Below are positions 37,826 through 44,376 of a DNA stretch of 44,376 nt, one piece after another. The notes under the pieces are model-generated. The model made no database searches. It saw only the letters and a program-made list of their open reading frames with translations, and was not told the DNA's origin. Location of the stretch: assembly GCA_937889225.1 (NCBI GenBank), contig CALAST010000002.1:1-44376 (forward strand), read 5' to 3'. Source of the stretch: an uncultured Lachnobacterium sp. GTDB taxonomy: Bacteria > Bacillota > Clostridia > Lachnospirales > Lachnospiraceae. The translations under genes and the position numbers were made by a program. The number at the start of each line of letters is the position of its first letter. Position 1 is the stretch's first letter.

Positions 37826-39865
37826 ATGAAACAGACAAAACCGCAATTAACAATTTCATTATTGATATCCAATAGGCCAGACACCATTCCACGGTGTCTG
37901 GATTCTTTGCGTCCAATTTTGGAGGCTATTCCAAGTGAACTTATTTTAATTGATACCAGTAAGAATGTAGAAATAAATAGATTATTAAAAAATTACACAG
38001 ACCAAGTGTACGAATTTGAATGGTGCAATGACTTTTCAAAAGCTCGAAACGAAGGTTTAAAGAGAGCTAAGGGCGAATGGTTTATGTTCCTGGATGATGA
38101 TGAATGGTTTGTGGAGGTACAGCCAATCATAGATTTTTTTCAATCGGGCGAATATAAAGAATATCATCTTGCACATTACAAGATTCGAAATTTTGAAAAT
38201 ATCGAATATACGATGTATAGCGATTGTTGGGTATCAAGAATGATTCGTTTAGAGGAAGGTATTGTATTCGCTGGTAAGATTCACGAATACTTTACAAACC
38301 TAAAAGGAAAAGAAATTCATCTAGATGCTATGGCATACCATAGTGGTTATATTTTTGATACAGAAGAAAAGCGTCTTGCCAGAGCGGAACGAAATATTCC
38401 TTTGTTAGAGGAGATGTTAAAAGAAGAACCTAATAATATTCGCTGGATAGTACAGCTGATACAAGAAAAACGTTCTTTAAGAGAGTGGGAATGGATAGAA
38501 GAATATTGTAAAGAATGTATCGGGAAAATCACAGACAAAGATAAACTAGAAACAAAGACGCATTTTCCTACGCTTTATGCTGGAGTTGTTGAAGCTTTGA
38601 TGTTTCAAGGGAAACACAAGGAATCCCTTACTTGGTGCGAAAAGGCGCTAGAGGATGAGACAAGTACAGACTTATTAAAGGCCTTGATATATAATCGTAT
38701 TGCAGAAAATTCTCTGGCATTAAGAGACTGGGAAGAAGCTGTCGACTATGCAAAAAAATATTTGAGTGAGTATGAAACTCTTTCAAAGAATCAAAAATTG
38801 TTGCGGGAACAGATGCAAGCTCTATTGGTGCGCCATGCCTTTGACAATTCCATTTTGCAGAAAGCATATGGTTTAATGGTATATGAGGGATTAAAGAATC
38901 ATAGCACAGAAGCTTTTTATAAATACTATGACCGACTTGGTTGGGGTACTGTTTTTGATTTCGTGACAGATACTTTGGCGAGACTTCTGGTGGAAGTCAT
39001 GCAAGAGAATAAAGAAGAACCAATTTTTGTCCAGGCAGTAAATGATGGTTGTCAGAATGAACAGCTCAGAAATGTGCTTTGCGCTAAGGCACGTGAGTTA
39101 GAACAGAGTAATCAAGAGGCATTTGCAAAGCTTATTCCAATATATGCAAGGGTGGACTCAGACTTTTGGTTTATTTGGTATATGAAGCTGCTTTATGCAG
39201 ATATTGAGAGAAACAAAAAGGGCGTTATAAAATCAATAGAAGGATTGTTATATGCCATTGATAATGTATTTTATCTTACTGATAAAGTATATGAAATTGT
39301 TTCGAAATATAGTGTAATACTTCCTCCTTTATGGGAAAAGGTCGCAGGGGACGATTGGGAAAGGCAATTAAAAGTCTATGTGGCAGGTGTAGATAATGCA
39401 CGTTTAAATCATACCCAGAAGCTTATCATAGAGGCTTATGGTCAAAATAGCATGGCACTTGCAGCTTTTAACCGAACAGTTCAGGAAAAATATATTATTG
39501 CAGGTCCTGACCAGTTCTGGAATTTGGAAGAATATTATGTTTTATTAAGAGACTATTTTGGTTTAGAAGAGCAGGATAAGCTTCAGGATTTAAATAAATT
39601 AAAAGCAGCAGTGGAATCCAATCCTCAGTTTGCAGAAGGTATAGGAGCTTTTATAAAGCTCTACAGCGAGTTTGAAAGACAGCGAGCAGAGAAACAACGG
39701 AAAGAGATGGAAGCCTTGCGTATACAGGTCATAGAGCAGGTAAAAGGCTTGAGTGCAAATGGTCAAAAACAGGCAGCACTACAGATTGTGGGACAGCTTA
39801 AGCAGATGTTTCCAGAGGATTTGGAAGTTGCAGCATTGGCATTAGAAGTACGTTTGAAATTATAA
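37826..39865 (+). CDS. GT-A family 2 glycosyltransferase with long helical C-terminus, probable flagellin glycosyltransferase 1
   Basis: This is a 679-residue protein. An N-terminal GT2 domain (~8-240) begins LTISLLISNRPDTIPRCLDSL and has the metal-binding D-x-D in FMFLDDDEW (~90-98), typical of inverting GT-A enzymes. The remainder (~245-679) is helical, TPR-like (W-x-x-Q-L-I-Q-E, LEDETSTDLLKALIYNRIAENSLALRDWEEAVDYAKKYL). The position directly behind a flagellin gene and shared transcription suggest O-glycosylation of the filament; the sugar is unknown. It is paralogous to the next gene over the first ~340 residues. Confidence 0.82.
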   Translation: MKQTKPQLTISLLISNRPDTIPRCLDSLRPILEAIPSELILIDTSKNVEINRLLKNYTDQVYEFEWCNDFSKARNEGLKRAKGEWFMFLDDDEWFVEVQPIIDFFQSGEYKEYHLAHYKIRNFENIEYTMYSDCWVSRMIRLEEGIVFAGKIHEYFTNLKGKEIHLDAMAYHSGYIFDTEEKRLARAERNIPLLEEMLKEEPNNIRWIVQLIQEKRSLREWEWIEEYCKECIGKITDKDKLETKTHFPTLYAGVVEALMFQGKHKESLTWCEKALEDETSTDLLKALIYNRIAENSLALRDWEEAVDYAKKYLSEYETLSKNQKLLREQMQALLVRHAFDNSILQKAYGLMVYEGLKNHSTEAFYKYYDRLGWGTVFDFVTDTLARLLVEVMQENKEEPIFVQAVNDGCQNEQLRNVLCAKARELEQSNQEAFAKLIPIYARVDSDFWFIWYMKLLYADIERNKKGVIKSIEGLLYAIDNVFYLTDKVYEIVSKYSVILPPLWEKVAGDDWERQLKVYVAGVDNARLNHTQKLIIEAYGQNSMALAAFNRTVQEKYIIAGPDQFWNLEEYYVLLRDYFGLEEQDKLQDLNKLKAAVESNPQFAEGIGAFIKLYSEFERQRAEKQRKEMEALRIQVIEQVKGLSANGQKQAALQIVGQLKQMFPEDLEVAALALEVRLKL

Positions 39866-39894
39866 ACGATTGGATTTAGGCGGAGGAGAGAACG

Positions 39895-41343
39895 ATGAAA
39901 AAGAAACCGATACTTACAATTTCATTATTGATATCGAACCGCATGGATACCATTCCGAGATGCTTGGACTCTCTCGCTCCACTTATGGAAGCAGTGCCAA
40001 GTGAGTTGATTTTGATAGATACTAGCAAAAATCCAGAGGTACACCAGCTTTTGCTTCAGTATACGGAACAGGTATATAAGTTTGAATGGTGCAAGGATTT
40101 TGCAAAGGCTAGAAATGAGGGTTTGAAACGTGCCACCGGCGAATGGTTTATGTTCATGGATGATGATGAGTGGTTGGTGGAGGCAGGGCCTCTCATTGAA
40201 TTTTTCCAATCAGGCATATATAAAAATTACGAACGTGCAAATTACATAATTCGTAACTTTTATGATCCGGAATATGTACAGTATAGTGATTGCTGGGCAG
40301 CACGTATGAGCTGTATTCATGAGAATACTCATTTTGTAGGCAAGGTGCATGAGTATATGGAGCCTTGTTTTGGCGCAGAAAAACTAATTGATGCTTTGGT
40401 GTACCATAGTGGTTATGTATTTGCTACAGAAGAAGATAGAAATCGTCATGCCCAAAGAAATATTGATTTATTAAAGAAACTGATAAAAGAAGAGCCAGAA
40501 AACGTGCGATGGCAGGCACAGCTTGCACAGGAATATCGTTCTAACTTAGATTGGACGAATTTGGTTACTTATTGTACAAATGCAATTGTTACAAAAAGAA
40601 CAGATATGGACCTTCCTTCCCGCAGACAATTTGAAACCATATATGCGGGGCTGGTAGAAGGTTTGATGCAGGTAGGACTTTATAAAGAGTGCTTACAATG
40701 GGCGGATATAATTCTAGCTGATGATAATACCGAAGAGTTGCTACGTGCCTGGATGTATCTTTGTACAATGGAAGCTTCCTTTGAATTAGGGGATTGGGAC
40801 AAGGCAAAGGAAGACGCTCGTGTCTATCTTCAAATGGAAAAGCAGTTTAACACGGGGGCAGACTGGATCCAGGAGCAAAAGAAAATTGCTATTTTGCAGA
40901 ATGTATTTGATCCTGCTTACCAGAAGAAAGCGTATAGTATTTTGATTTGTCATGATTTGAAGCAAGGCAGTACAGAGGCTTTAAAGAAGTATTATGAACT
41001 GTTAGAATGGAATGAAACCATCAATTTCATATATGAAAAGTTGCCAATTTGTTTGATAGAAATTATGCCTACTTTGGAATACGAGCCGATATTCAGCCGA
41101 TTTATTACTGATGCATGCAAACGTGAGGACTTCAAAAACTTTATTTGGGTGCATGCTCGTAAATGGAAAGCGGACAGTGAGCGTTTTTTTAAGTTGGCAC
41201 AGATTTTTGCAAAAGCTGAAGCCGAGGAACCATTTATCCTGTATATGCGTGTTCTGGTGCAGGTGGACGAGCTAAAGAAGAATGGCATGGAGGCACAGGC
41301 TGATGCGATATTGCAGCAGGTAGAGCAGATGTTTTTGGATTAG
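39895..41343 (+). CDS. GT-A family 2 glycosyltransferase, paralogue of the upstream gene
   Basis: This 482-residue protein has the same architecture as its neighbour: GT2 domain (LTISLLISNRMDTIPRCLDSL; D-x-D in FMFMDDDEW, ~89-97), the EWCKDFAKARNEGLKRATGEW block, then a helical repeat region. It lacks the last ~200 residues of the upstream protein. The two probably arose by tandem duplication and may add successive sugars or act on the two flagellins. GCGGAGGAGAG precedes the ATG, 29 bp after gene 1. A terminator follows. Confidence 0.82.
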   Translation: MKKKPILTISLLISNRMDTIPRCLDSLAPLMEAVPSELILIDTSKNPEVHQLLLQYTEQVYKFEWCKDFAKARNEGLKRATGEWFMFMDDDEWLVEAGPLIEFFQSGIYKNYERANYIIRNFYDPEYVQYSDCWAARMSCIHENTHFVGKVHEYMEPCFGAEKLIDALVYHSGYVFATEEDRNRHAQRNIDLLKKLIKEEPENVRWQAQLAQEYRSNLDWTNLVTYCTNAIVTKRTDMDLPSRRQFETIYAGLVEGLMQVGLYKECLQWADIILADDNTEELLRAWMYLCTMEASFELGDWDKAKEDARVYLQMEKQFNTGADWIQEQKKIAILQNVFDPAYQKKAYSILICHDLKQGSTEALKKYYELLEWNETINFIYEKLPICLIEIMPTLEYEPIFSRFITDACKREDFKNFIWVHARKWKADSERFFKLAQIFAKAEAEEPFILYMRVLVQVDELKKNGMEAQADAILQQVEQMFLD

Positions 41344-41354
41344 GCACAGTCAAA

Positions 41355-41377
41355 GGGCTACGAAAGTAGCCCTTTTT
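41355..41377 (+). terminator. terminator of the flagellin 2 / glycosyltransferase operon
   Basis: GGGCTAC (41355-41361) pairs with GTAGCCC (41366-41372), loop GAAA, followed by TTTTT. Confidence 0.85.
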
Positions 41378-41388
41378 GTACATATGAT

Positions 41389-41417
41389 TTGACAAAAGAG
41401 AATATTCGGCATAAAAT
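41389..41417 (+). promoter_or_regulatory. promoter of the AAA/DUF4143 gene
   Basis: A perfect -35 TTGACA (41389-41394), a 17-bp spacer and TAAAAT (41412-41417). Transcription would start near 41424, inside the first of three 33-bp-spaced repeats. Confidence 0.8.
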
Positions 41418-41418
41418 A

Positions 41419-41501
41419 AAAGTGCGCATAATCAAAGGAGTATTGTTTTTGAAAGTGCGTGTAATATGGAATAATGCTGTGGTAAAGTTGCGTATAATAA
41501 C
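41419..41501 (+). repeat. three direct repeats at exact 33-bp spacing in the AAA leader
   Basis: AAAGTGCGCATAATC (41419-41433), AAAGTGCGTGTAATA (41452-41466) and AAGTTGCGTATAATA (41485-41499) have their GCG at 41424, 41457 and 41490. The spacing equals 11 codons, and all three are in one open frame (K-V-R-I-I, K-V-R-V-I, K-L-R-I-I). They fill the stretch between promoter and gene. Confidence 0.75.
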
Positions 41502-41542
41502 ACTGAGGTGGTTTTATGGTTTTAAAAAGAAAAATATATAAT
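41449..41542 (+). CDS. possible leader peptide overlapping the AAA gene start
   Basis: AAAGGAG (41434-41440) lies 8 nt before TTG 41449, which opens a 30-codon basic peptide (MKVRVIWNNAVVKLRIITLR...). The frame ends at TAA 41540-41542, past the ATG of the ATPase at 41516, in another frame. Translating it would carry ribosomes over the ATPase start. It may be a coupling or attenuation leader, or simply an accident of the repeats. A non-ATG start makes it uncertain. Confidence 0.3.
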
Positions 41543-42874
41543 TCTCTTTTAGCGTGGAAGAAAGACAGTGCTGGAACAAGAGCTATTTTAATTGAGGGTG
41601 CAAGACGTATTGGAAAATCTACAGTATGTGAGGAATTTGGGAAGAACGAATATAAAAGCTATCTAGTGATTGATTTTTCGCAAGCTACAGAGGAAGTAAA
41701 GAATTATTTTAATAACCATTTAAATGATTTAGATACTTTTTTTATGATGCTCTCAACTGCATATGGTGTGAAATTATATGAAAGGGAGAGTTTAGTCATT
41801 TTTGATGAAGTTCAGATGTTTCCGAAGGCTAGACAGTCGATTAAACATTTAGTAAAGGATGGTCGATATGATTATATAGAAACAGGTTCTCTGATATCAA
41901 TCAAAGAAAATGTAAAAGATATATTGATTCCATCAGAAGAACGGCATTTGAAAATGTATCCATTGGATTTCGAAGAGTTTTGCATGGCTTTGGGCGAAGA
42001 ACAGATGATTGCTTATATAAGAAGCTGTTTTGAAAAAAGAGAACCATTAGGAAAAGGTTTGCACGAAAAGGCAATGTTGCTTTTTAGACAATATATGCTG
42101 GTAGGTGGGATGCCGAGAAGCGTAGTTTCTTTTATTGAAACAAGGAAAGATTTTGAGGCTGCGGATGCGGAGAAAAGAGATATTTTAGATTTATATCGAA
42201 GTGATATAATGAAGATAGATGCTAAATATCGTAGCAAAGTACTATCTATTTTTGATCAGATACCAGGATTTTTATCTAGTCATGAGAAGCGAGTTGTGTT
42301 GAAGGAAATTGGGCAAGGAAGTTATGCGAATCAATACGAAGAAACGTTTTTTTGGTTAGCGGACTCAATGATTGCGAATGAGTGTTTTCTGTGTAGTGAT
42401 CCAAATATAGGGCTGTCTATTAATGAAAAAAGGTCTTATATAAAGTGTTATCTTGCGGATACAGGATTATTAGTAAGTCATGCGTTTGATGAAAATGATT
42501 TACTAGAGGAAGAGGTTTACAAGCAGATTCTGAATGATGAAATCACTATTAATGAAGGTATGCTTTATGAAAATATTATTGCACAAATGCTTGTTGCAAA
42601 TGGGCATAAACTTTATTTTTATACACATTATTCAGAAGAAAAGCACCGCAATGATATAGAGATTGATTTTCTAATTTCAAATAATAGCAAATTGAAATAT
42701 AAGGTATATCCGATTGAGGTTAAATCAGGAAATCGCTATACGGTTAAATCATTAAAGCGGTTTAAAGAAAAATACAAAGAGCGTATCGGAGAATGTTATG
42801 TTATTCATCCAAGGGATTTGTCATTCAAAGAGGATATTATCTGTATACCGCCTTATATGACAATGTGTTTATAG
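41516..42874 (+). CDS. AAA ATPase with DUF4143 C-terminal domain
   Basis: This is a 452-residue protein. An N-terminal AAA_14 domain has Walker A GARRIGKST (28-36), Walker B LVIFDEVQ (~92-99), and an arginine-rich ERHLKMYPLDFEEF segment (~142-155). A DUF4143 domain (~200-400) ends in a PD-(D/E)XK-like stretch: DIEIDFLI then YPIEVKSGNRYTVKSLKRF, resembling the nuclease-fold core D-x(n)-E-V-K. The family is widespread as isolated accessory genes of unknown role, often suspected in defence or mobile functions. Its position inside a flagellar modification locus, with its own promoter, looks like an insertion. GAGG at 41504-41507 precedes the ATG. Confidence 0.85.
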   Translation: MVLKRKIYNSLLAWKKDSAGTRAILIEGARRIGKSTVCEEFGKNEYKSYLVIDFSQATEEVKNYFNNHLNDLDTFFMMLSTAYGVKLYERESLVIFDEVQMFPKARQSIKHLVKDGRYDYIETGSLISIKENVKDILIPSEERHLKMYPLDFEEFCMALGEEQMIAYIRSCFEKREPLGKGLHEKAMLLFRQYMLVGGMPRSVVSFIETRKDFEAADAEKRDILDLYRSDIMKIDAKYRSKVLSIFDQIPGFLSSHEKRVVLKEIGQGSYANQYEETFFWLADSMIANECFLCSDPNIGLSINEKRSYIKCYLADTGLLVSHAFDENDLLEEEVYKQILNDEITINEGMLYENIIAQMLVANGHKLYFYTHYSEEKHRNDIEIDFLISNNSKLKYKVYPIEVKSGNRYTVKSLKRFKEKYKERIGECYVIHPRDLSFKEDIICIPPYMTMCL

Positions 42875-42886
42875 TTGGAGGAACAA

Positions 42887-44251
42887 GTGAGTAAGCGAAA
42901 TCGCAAAAAACATATAAAAATAATAGAATTGTTACAAGGGGCAGTTGCGTTAGTTTTAGAATCCCTTCAGGATGGGAGAGAACAGGAAGTGTTGCAGCTT
43001 TTAGCAGAATGTCAGGATGCGGCAGTTGCATTAGGTAGTCATATCGAGAAACTATATGGTATGCAGACGCAGACGGTAGCCGTTTTAGAACAGTACTGTA
43101 ATGCGCTGTATCAAGTAAGTATAACGATAGGCGTGCTTGAGGAGAATGAAAAAAGTTTTACGACTGCCTATGAGGAATTATGCGATGTGACAATGCAGAT
43201 TTCTGAGATTTACAACGCTGAATTTCCAGAACGAAGCGAAGTCGTATTTCTGCCATACAACGCTTCAATGTGGGACTCTTTGGAAAGCGTGTGGAAGGCA
43301 GCGGATGAAGACCCCGATTGCGATGCCTATGTGGTGCCAATTCCATACTACAAATTAGGCGATGGCAAGAAGGTGAAAGAAATTTGCTATGAGGGTGAAT
43401 TGTATCCAAAGGATGTGCCAGTGGTGCATTATGAGGATTATGACCTAGCGCTTCGCCAGCCAGATACAATTTTCATCCATAACCCATATGATGAATGGAA
43501 TAATGTAACCAGTATTGCACCAGAATTTTATAGTTCACGAATCAAGGAATTTACCGACCAACTGGTGTATATACCATACTTTGTACTCGGTGAAATTGAT
43601 CCGGCGAATCAGGCTGCAATTGACCATATGAAACATTTCTGCTACCTGCCTGGAATAATACACGCAGATAAGGTAATTGTACAGTCTGAGGATATGCGAC
43701 AGATTTATATTAATGAATATTTGAAAGCGTCTATTATCAGCGGAGAAAAGGTGACAAGAGAGGATTTGGAAAAGAAGATTTTAGGACTTGGTTCTCCAAA
43801 ACTAGATAAGGTAGCCAGTGTGAAGAAAGAGAATTTGGACATACCGGAAGATTGGCTTCGCATCATCCAAAAGCCAGATGGAAGCTGGAAGAAAATTGTT
43901 TTCTATAACACTAGCATTGGAGCTTTCTTGCAGGATAGTGAATTGATGCTTGGAAAGATAAAAGATGTCCTGCGCATCTTCTATGAAAATAAGGACGAAA
44001 TTGCCCTTTTATGGCGTCCGCATCCCCTTATGGAGCAAACAATCGAATCTATGCGTCCAGAGCTTCTAGGGGCCTATAAAACGCTTGTAGAGGGCTATCG
44101 TGAGGCTGGTTGGGGTATTTATGACGACTCCGCAGATATGGATCGTGCCGTAGTGCTTAGCGATGCATATTATGGGGACCACAGTTCGGTGGTACAGGTG
44201 TATAAAGAGACTGGGAAGCCGATTATGATACAGAATACAGAGGTAGGATAA
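42887..44251 (+). CDS. GT-B CDP-glycerol glycerophosphotransferase-like protein
   Basis: This is a 454-residue protein. I chose GTG 42887, 5 nt after GGAGGAA (42877-42883). The N-terminal ~100 residues are helical. The rest has a GT-B look: VFLPYNASMWDSLESVWKAADEDPDCDAYVVPIPYY (first Rossmann half), then LLWRPHPLMEQTI and SDAYYGDHSSVVQVYKETGKPIM, the R-P-H-P and D-x-S-S-x-x motifs of CDP-glycerol glycerophosphotransferases. Such genes recur near clostridial flagellin loci and may add a glycerol-phosphate or related group to the flagellin glycan. That role is inferred. It is translationally close to the upstream ATPase (12 bp) and shares its promoter. Confidence 0.72.
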   Translation: MSKRNRKKHIKIIELLQGAVALVLESLQDGREQEVLQLLAECQDAAVALGSHIEKLYGMQTQTVAVLEQYCNALYQVSITIGVLEENEKSFTTAYEELCDVTMQISEIYNAEFPERSEVVFLPYNASMWDSLESVWKAADEDPDCDAYVVPIPYYKLGDGKKVKEICYEGELYPKDVPVVHYEDYDLALRQPDTIFIHNPYDEWNNVTSIAPEFYSSRIKEFTDQLVYIPYFVLGEIDPANQAAIDHMKHFCYLPGIIHADKVIVQSEDMRQIYINEYLKASIISGEKVTREDLEKKILGLGSPKLDKVASVKKENLDIPEDWLRIIQKPDGSWKKIVFYNTSIGAFLQDSELMLGKIKDVLRIFYENKDEIALLWRPHPLMEQTIESMRPELLGAYKTLVEGYREAGWGIYDDSADMDRAVVLSDAYYGDHSSVVQVYKETGKPIMIQNTEVG

Positions 44252-44261
44252 AATATTAATT

Positions 44262-44315
44262 CAAAACGAAGTTTTGCGAAGTTAGGGAAGTGATTTTGCG
44301 GAACTTCGTTTTTAA
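44262..44315 (+). terminator. terminator after the CDP-glycerol-transferase-like gene
   Basis: AAAACGAAGTT (44263-44273) pairs with AACTTCGTTTT (44302-44312), followed by T-A-A-T-T. The 5' arm can instead form CAAAAC/GTTTTG (44262-44267 with 44271-44276), so two structures exclude each other. Confidence 0.6.
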
Positions 44316-44376
44316 TTATATGCTAGCGTAAAATTTTTGTAGGAAAATTAAATAGACAAAAGAAGAAAGCACCGCT

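Noticed and set aside
41419..41501. Iterons of a plasmid or phage origin
   Set aside because: There are only three repeats, no replication initiator or partition gene, and the flanks are chromosomal flagellar genes.
1..44376. CRISPR arrays, rRNA or tRNA genes, insertion sequences
   Set aside because: No regularly spaced identical repeats beyond the 33-bp leader repeats, no cloverleaf or rRNA sequence, and no transposase frames were seen on either strand.

Overview
The window (about 44 kb, AT-rich) most resembles the chromosome of a motile, strictly anaerobic Firmicute of the Lachnospiraceae (Roseburia / Agathobacter / Butyrivibrio-like). This rests on the codon and base use, strong AAGGAGG-type ribosome sites, the FlgM-FlgN-FlgK-FlgK-FlgL-FliW-CsrA-FlaG-FliD-FliS-flagellin gene order, and housekeeping families typical of gut clostridia (DUF1576, DUF3737, DUF1667 with GlpA). 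Genus or species cannot be fixed from the sequence alone. Apart from one small antisense toxin locus, every protein gene is on the + strand.

Layout. 1-9230: a GIY-YIG protein, a DEAD-box RNA helicase with a DbpA-type tail, an OmpR-type response regulator with a large sensor kinase, a type I toxin-antitoxin locus of the holin-like toxin kind, a CapA-like lipoprotein, a candidate small RNA, and a DUF1576 membrane protein with a small partner. 9231-17300: glucose-6-phosphate isomerase, then glycerol use: glpK, glpF, a GlpA-type glycerol-3-phosphate dehydrogenase, a pyridine-nucleotide/FAD oxidoreductase and a DUF1667 protein, closed by a strong terminator. 17301-23216: a chemoreceptor, a minus-strand type I toxin whose stop codon lies in the terminator shared with the chemoreceptor, a cytoplasmic GH3 glycosidase, and a DUF3737 beta-helix protein flanked by two toxin-less copies of the first toxin locus's RNA element. 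23217-37815: late flagellar genes, from flgM to two flagellins, with sigma-28 promoters before flgM and before each flagellin. 37826-44251: two paralogous GT-A glycosyltransferases, an AAA/DUF4143 ATPase with its own promoter and an odd 33-bp repeat leader, and a GT-B CDP-glycerol-transferase-like protein. These are probably flagellin modification genes with one accessory insertion.

How the parts work together. FlgM holds sigma-28 until the hook is complete. FlgN, FliS and a FliT/FlgN-like coiled-coil protein chaperone the FlgK/FlgL/FliD/flagellin filament parts. FliW and CsrA are expected to control flagellin translation, and both flagellin leaders carry small hairpins that expose GGA in the loop, plus a GGA in the ribosome site, as expected for CsrA targets. 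The second flagellin has no visible terminator before the first glycosyltransferase, so filament protein and modifying enzyme are probably co-transcribed. 

The most unusual items are: (i) a 1046-residue FliD carrying about six ~85-residue helical repeats and an EF-hand-like loop; (ii) a type I toxin RNA locus plus a copy with the toxin reading frame cleanly missing but the antisense promoter, terminator and a covarying stem kept; (iii) a second, unrelated type I toxin; (iv) the paired GGA-loop flagellin leaders; and (v) the in-frame 33-bp triple repeat before the AAA/DUF4143 gene.
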